Of a stretch of DNA of 5,072 bases, positions 4,952-5,072 are shown piece by piece. This DNA comes from Gammaproteobacteria bacterium. Lineage in GTDB: Bacteria; Pseudomonadota; Gammaproteobacteria; BMS3Bbin11. Position 1 is the stretch's first letter. Every line of letters starts with the position of its first letter. The stretch is from positions 1 through 5,072 of the forward strand of contig JAUWVE010000119.1 of the NCBI GenBank assembly GCA_030617565.1, given 5' to 3'. A model generated the notes under the pieces. The model made no database searches. It was not told where the DNA came from and saw only the letters and a list, made by a program, of their open reading frames with translations. A program made the position numbers and the translations under genes.

Positions 4952-5072
4952 ATGAATACCTTTATCCGATTGACCAGCGGGCTCTCGCGAATCCTTGGCG
5001 TTCTTGCCGCCGTGCTGCTGATTATTGGCGTCCTTGTTGTTTGCCAGATGGTATTTTTACGCTATGGCCTGA
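4952..5072 (+). CDS. dctQ: TRAP transporter small permease, DctQ type, N-terminal 40 residues (3' end outside window)
   Basis: This frame opens at ATG 4952 and is still open at the window edge. The 40 residues begin MNTFIRLTSG. They continue into a hydrophobic helix (about residues 15-36) that ends in FLRYGL, where the Arg37-Tyr38 pair resembles the RY motif after the first helix of DctQ small subunits. DctQ has four membrane helices and partners the large DctM permease to carry substrate delivered by the binding protein. Position directly after dctP supports the call. The ribosome binding site is weak: AGAG (4938-4941), 10 nt from the ATG. The frame is open further upstream, but I see no better start. 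With only 40 residues visible, family assignment rests on the hydrophobic pattern and context, and a fused DctQM protein cannot be excluded. Confidence 0.78.
   Translation, partial: MNTFIRLTSGLSRILGVLAAVLLIIGVLVVCQMVFLRYGL

Noticed and set aside
1..5072. CRISPR array, tRNA, rRNA, insertion sequence or phage genes
   Set aside because: I saw no spaced direct repeats, tRNA-like cloverleaf, rRNA sequence, transposase or integrase frame anywhere in the window.

Overview
The window looks like part of a gammaproteobacterial chromosome with moderate GC. The evidence is the fabG-acpP-fabF order and the close match, from memory, of the FabG, ACP and FabF sequences to their E. coli counterparts. All genes seen are on the + strand. 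I cannot name the genus from the sequence.

Positions 1-2188 hold the distal part of a fatty-acid synthesis cluster. These are the last 160 codons of fabG (3-oxoacyl-ACP reductase), complete acpP (acyl carrier protein) and complete fabF (3-oxoacyl-ACP synthase II). Together they give the carrier, the first reduction and the condensation of the type II elongation cycle. acpP sits between a 137-nt leader with a stem-loop and possible promoter, and a strong intrinsic terminator in front of fabF. That layout fits separate, high-level ACP expression.

Positions 2205-3587 encode PabB, the chorismate-binding subunit of aminodeoxychorismate synthase (folate pathway). It probably starts at a TTG 16 nt after fabF. 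E. coli has pabC at this place. The PabB active site reads PIAGT instead of PIKGT, so it lacks the lysine nucleophile of the E. coli enzyme and belongs to the alanine-type subclass.

Positions 3588-3799 are a leader without a convincing gene and with two stem-loops. They mark a change from the fab/pab cluster to a TRAP transporter. The periplasmic solute-binding protein gene (dctP type, 3800-4807) is followed by an 87-bp inverted repeat of REP/MITE-like appearance, a small hairpin with a T tract, and the first 40 codons of a dctQ-type small membrane subunit that runs off the window. The large permease gene (dctM) would be expected just beyond the end.

Nothing here requires a new biological system. 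The points most worth a second look are the alanine-type PabB inside a fab cluster, the insulated acpP unit, and the folded repeat between dctP and dctQ.
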